A stretch of 34,231 nucleotides of DNA from Thermoproteota archaeon. GTDB taxonomy: Archaea; Korarchaeota; JAOZGF01; JAOZFZ01. The position numbers and the translations under genes were made by a program. The notes below the pieces were generated by a model that was given only the letters and a program-made list of their open reading frames with translations, was not told where the DNA came from and made no database searches. The stretch is from contig JAOZFT010000002.1 in assembly GCA_027492035.1 (NCBI GenBank), forward strand, positions 1 through 34,231. The letters run 5' to 3'. This document shows, piece by piece, positions 31,977-34,231 of this stretch. Numbering within the stretch: the stretch's first letter is position 1; each line of letters starts with the position of its first letter.

Positions 31977-32686
31977 AAATTGGAGGTTTCCAAGAAATAA
32001 GTTTGCTGGATTACCCTGGAAAAATTTCCTCTATAGTATTTACTGTCACATGTAACTTAAGATGCCCCTTTTGCTATGTTCCTCAACTAGTGCTACCTAG
32101 CAAAATTAAAAAGTTGAAGTTAATACCTCAAAAACAAATTCTTTCTTACTTAGTAATGAATAAGGAATTAATAGATGCGGTGGTAGTAACTGGTGGAGAA
32201 CCTACTTTACAGCCTGATTTATATTTTTTCGTTAAAGAAGTTAAATCAGAAGGTTTTTTAGTTGCTTTAGAAACAAACGGAACCCACCCTGAGATATTGA
32301 AACACCTTATCAAAAACAAACTTGTTGATTACGTGGAAATGGACGTGAAAACAAGACTTGATTTCAACAAATACAATCAAGTAGTGGGTGGAAAACTAAC
32401 CATGCCCCTTTTCCAAAAAATAAAGGAATCAATTCACACTCTACTTAATTCACCAATAAATTACGAGTTCCGGACAACATTAATGAAGGAATTCCATTCC
32501 AAAGAAGACATAATTGAGGTATGTAAATCCTTAAAGGGAACTAGAAACTATTATTTACAAAACGTAAAAACTGAATATGAAACCTTGGCAGCTAAAACAT
32601 TCACGCCCTTCACAGAAAAAGAAATAAAAGAAATAATGACTCAATGCAAAAGATTCATCAACTCAGTTAACAGACGAACCATTTAA
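31973..32686 (+). CDS. nrdG: Anaerobic ribonucleotide reductase activase, radical SAM
   Basis: This 237-residue radical SAM protein has the cluster motif CNLRCPFC (Cys27, 31, 34), preceded by the activase signature LLDYPGKISSIVFT, and GGEPTLQPDL near 67-76. It generates the glycyl radical on NrdD from S-adenosylmethionine. The ATG overlaps the nrdD stop (ATGA), so translation is coupled. A hairpin follows the gene. The reaction releases 5'-deoxyadenosine. Confidence 0.93.
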   Translation: MKIGGFQEISLLDYPGKISSIVFTVTCNLRCPFCYVPQLVLPSKIKKLKLIPQKQILSYLVMNKELIDAVVVTGGEPTLQPDLYFFVKEVKSEGFLVALETNGTHPEILKHLIKNKLVDYVEMDVKTRLDFNKYNQVVGGKLTMPLFQKIKESIHTLLNSPINYEFRTTLMKEFHSKEDIIEVCKSLKGTRNYYLQNVKTEYETLAAKTFTPFTEKEIKEIMTQCKRFINSVNRRTI

Positions 32687-32728
32687 AACTATTCCAAACT
32701 ATAAAAACAGAGGTAGATGTTCTTGATA

Positions 32729-32749
32729 TTTACTGTTTTACACAGTAAA
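32729..32749. terminator. Hairpin after nrdG
   Basis: TTTACTG and CAGTAAA form a perfect 7-bp inverted repeat around a 7-base loop, 43 bases after the nrdG stop. It may be a terminator for nrdDG or the left-end hairpin of the IS200/IS605-type relic that follows. The sequence cagtaaagcaca here recurs at about 6294. Confidence 0.4.
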
Positions 32750-32981
32750 GCACAGAAGGCGCCTTGCTTATAGGCAGGTAAAGAGAGTTACAACTTCCCT
32801 AATGTGTCCTACGACTCCCTCTTTCCCTTTGTCTCATGATTTGCAACAAAGTAAGCAAAGGAAAGCTTACGCCCCTCCAGGGTTGGGATAAATTGCATAG
32901 AAGGTGCATATGTGGTTCTTGTTCTTTCTTGCTCTTAATTGGTTGTACATCTTGCCAAGTGCTTTTATATAATCTTTTTGG

Positions 32982-33205
32982 GATGAAAGTTATACTCGTC
33001 TAAATGTCCGAGATATGGTTCATTGAGAGTATATAAACGCAAAAGGTTGTTTAAGTGCTTGAACTGTAGTTTGGAAGCTCACAGAGATGCTGTTGGTTGT
33101 GTTAATATAGGAGTTGCTCAAGACAGTAGTCTTGGGGAACTCATTAACGTGGCAGTGGCATGCCCCCTGCTCATAGAAGCAGAAACCTCTCAGGCTTTAG
33201 CGTGA
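32982..33205 (+). pseudogene. TnpB (IS200/IS605 family) C-terminal relic with a frameshift
   Basis: The end of a TnpB RNA-guided nuclease is visible. DESYT at 32982-32996 is followed, after a one-base loss, by SSKCPRYGSLRVYKRKRLF, then KCLNCSLEAHRDAVGCVNIGVA, and a short tail to TGA 33203-33205. This is the RuvC-III/zinc-finger region (SSKCPxCG ... FxCxxCGxxxxRDxxxAxNI). One zinc Cys is replaced by Tyr (CPRY), and inserting one T near 32996 would restore a continuous frame with DESYTSSKCP. Upstream to about 32890 only scattered resemblance remains. The element is dead and no TnpA is seen. Confidence 0.8.
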
Positions 33206-33209
33206 GAGG
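33186..33209. repeat. Inverted repeat at the end of the TnpB relic
   Basis: CCTCTCA and TGAGAGG are perfect 7-bp arms around ggctttagcg and include the tnpB stop codon. The position matches the right-end palindrome of IS200/IS605 elements, which also folds in the 3' guide (omega) RNA. Confidence 0.55.
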
Positions 33210-33223
33210 ATGTTAGTGTAGGT

Positions 33224-33685
33224 TTAGAGCATCTCAGCCAACCTTTGAATTTTAAATTCAGGGTTTATTGTTGCAAGTAACTTATTAAGATTTTTATCCT
33301 TTTTTAGGTTCTGAACGTCTTTATCTTCAGTTATCAACATGTCACATTTGTTCATGGCTGATGATAAAATTAAGCAGTCCACAAAATCTTTAAGTATGCC
33401 TCTGAGTTTGAAGGCTGTAAATAAGAGTTTGTTTTCATGTATTGGGATTTTTGTTATGGAATCCTCGTAAACTATGCTTTTTATACCTTTTATTGCTCTC
33501 TCAGGGGAAAGCATCCCTGTTACGATGTATTTTCCTCCTTTCGCTGAAAGTTCAAAGATGCTTATGTCACTTATAAATACTTCATAGCCTTCTTCCATTA
33601 ATTTGATGGGAGCCTCTTTTGGGAGACCTTTAACAGTGATCCCTATTGTTGGCAGGAAGTAGGTGGTGTCTAACAAAAGCTTCAA
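33224..33685 (-). CDS. PIN-domain toxin of a type II toxin-antitoxin pair
   Basis: This 153-residue PIN nuclease has the first catalytic Asp6 in LLLDTTYFLP, Glu in DISIFELSAKGG (about 40-51), Asp in KDFVDCLILSSA (about 97-108) and Asp in MLITEDKDV. All acidic positions are kept, so it looks active. It starts with TTG, whose last bases overlap the TGA of the antitoxin gene (TTGA), giving coupled translation. It lies 15 bases beyond the IS relic's end hairpin. Confidence 0.87.
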   Translation of the reverse strand: MKLLLDTTYFLPTIGITVKGLPKEAPIKLMEEGYEVFISDISIFELSAKGGKYIVTGMLSPERAIKGIKSIVYEDSITKIPIHENKLLFTAFKLRGILKDFVDCLILSSAMNKCDMLITEDKDVQNLKKDKNLNKLLATINPEFKIQRLAEML

Positions 33686-33915
33686 GACTCTAACCTCTTA
33701 GAGAGTTCCTTTCTAAATTTGTGGAACTCTTCAAGTGTTATTTCAACAGGTTGAGGTTCACTTATTACTTCTTTAAGACTTGGAATGGGTTCAACTATAA
33801 GTTTTCCATTCTCAACTCTGTAAATAACTTTTTTGTGAGGGTGCAAACCAAGTTTTTCCCTTATTTCTTTAGGGGGAAACAATTCTCCTTTCGATCCAAC
33901 TCGACTTTTTTTCAT
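33682..33915 (-). CDS. AbrB/MazE-type antitoxin
   Basis: This 77-residue swapped-hairpin antitoxin contains SRVGSKGELFPPKEIREKLG and then KVIYRVENGKLIVEPIP (about 29-45), followed by a helical C-terminus that would bind the toxin. It starts at ATG 33915 and overlaps the PIN gene by four bases. A decayed duplicate of this gene and its junction with the toxin lies at 28719-28905. Confidence 0.88.
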   Translation of the reverse strand: MKKSRVGSKGELFPPKEIREKLGLHPHKKVIYRVENGKLIVEPIPSLKEVISEPQPVEITLEEFHKFRKELSKRLES

Positions 33916-34011
33916 TTTTCGAAATCACCGAATAATATTTATTTTTTCGATTTAATAAATGTTTAAGTTTTTCCCGTAAAACGTGATGACAAGGGTTTAC
34001 CCTTCCCTATA

Positions 34012-34068
34012 TCTAATTCTCTATAGTATAATCATGATGATAGTATAAATTAGATACAGAGAATTAGA
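34012..34068. repeat. Nested, mutually exclusive inverted repeats
   Basis: TCTAATTCTCT (34012-34022) is exactly complementary to AGAGAATTAGA (34058-34068), and ATCTAATT (34011-34018) is also complementary to AATTAGAT (34048-34055). The two foldings share their left arm, so only one can form at a time. A direct repeat, atagtata, lies inside. The right arm is in the first codons of the broken ATPase frame. Confidence 0.6.
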
Positions 34069-34231
34069 AGAGTTCAAGAACACCGTGACATGGACTCTTG
34101 TATATGGAAGAAGGAAAACTGGGAAAAATTTTTTCATAAGGAACTTTACAAGGATGGGATAACTTTGAGTGGAAGGCCCGTTCAGGAACTATTTAAGAAG
34201 TTGAATGAGCATAGGAAGGTTAAGCCAATGG
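34034..34231 (+). pseudogene. Archaeal ATPase family (COG1672-like) start, broken; runs off the window
   Basis: Two ATG codons at 34034-34039 are followed after two codons by TAA. The same frame then continues RYRELEEFKNTVTWTLVYGRR and KTGKNFFIRNF. This matches the start of archaeal AAA+ ATPases (REKEL...VVVYGRRRVGKTTLI). The Walker A is altered (GRRKTGKN, Asn for Thr/Ser). A stop follows at about 34162, but after one added base near 34147 the next frame reads on (YKDGITLSGRPVQELFKK). An early stop, a damaged P-loop and a frameshift together indicate a pseudogene; the rest lies beyond the window. Confidence 0.6.

Noticed and set aside
33721..33966. Plus-strand open frame of 81 codons, Phe/Tyr/Asn-rich
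   Set aside because: Antisense to the AbrB antitoxin and its promoter; composition unlike real proteins of the window.
1..34231. CRISPR array
   Set aside because: No regularly spaced direct repeats of 24-40 bases were seen in any gap; the only repeats are short hairpins, one 13-base tandem pair and the AbrB/PIN duplicate.
1..34231. tRNA or rRNA genes
   Set aside because: No stretch with a recognisable B-box (GGTTCRANTCC) paired with an acceptor stem was found by eye in the gaps. A covariance-model scan would be needed to exclude an intron-containing tRNA.

Overview
This window reads as the chromosome of an anaerobic, probably thermophilic archaeon, most likely from the Thermoproteota/Bathyarchaeia side of the tree. 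The lineage is inferred from gene content, not proven. Supporting signs are AT-rich DNA, TATA-box promoters at the expected distance from start codons, frequent GTG and TTG starts, several leaderless or near-leaderless genes, an archaeal ATP-dependent DNA ligase, a diphthamide synthase, FmdE-like and MinD/ferredoxin proteins, an intein-bearing anaerobic ribonucleotide reductase, and PIN-domain toxin modules.

Layout. 1-1400: the tail of a probable tRNA-thiolation enzyme, then an E1-like (UbaA/MoeB) enzyme. 1497-4467 (minus): a four-gene metal ABC transporter operon with an FmdE-like gene in the middle and an unusual binding protein. 4709-5977: an MFS permease. 6599-9199: a NikR regulator divergent from a P1B metal-efflux ATPase, with a 28-bp inverted repeat before the ATPase. 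9342-12308: cysteine desulfurase and Fe-S scaffold, a small unknown protein, and Dph6. 12309-14630: a decayed accessory stretch carrying one intact VapBC pair. 14631-16472: DeoC, a PRC-barrel protein and a class II aldolase. 16477-19268 (minus): DNA ligase and an EamA permease. 19471-23558: two MinD-type ATPases with inserted ferredoxin domains face a DsrE-TusA-SQR-like-DUF1641 operon. 23858-28671: a MIP18 protein, an M28 peptidase, an iron-sulfur flavoprotein, an Fe-S domain protein and an ArsB/NhaD-type permease. 28974-32686: NrdD (with intein) and NrdG behind a palindromic promoter. 32700-34231: mobile and defence debris, with a TnpB relic, an intact PIN/AbrB module and a broken archaeal ATPase.

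Common thread. Much of the window handles sulfur, Fe-S clusters and metals: E1-like activation, cysteine desulfurase plus scaffold, TusA/DsrE persulfide carriers, an SQR-like flavoprotein, ferredoxin-ATPases, MIP18, an iron-sulfur flavoprotein, NikR and two metal transporters. The most promising little-described unit is the facing pair of MinD/ferredoxin ATPases and the DsrE-TusA-SQR-DUF1641 operon. The gaps are rich in recognisable gene corpses: a duplicate AbrB/PIN locus just upstream of nrdD, a nucleotidyltransferase start running into the antisense of a flavoprotein gene, a radical-SAM-like fragment, TnpB with a one-base frameshift, and an archaeal ATPase. Several start codons are moved from the longest open frame on the basis of Shine-Dalgarno sites or gene overlaps, as noted per entry.
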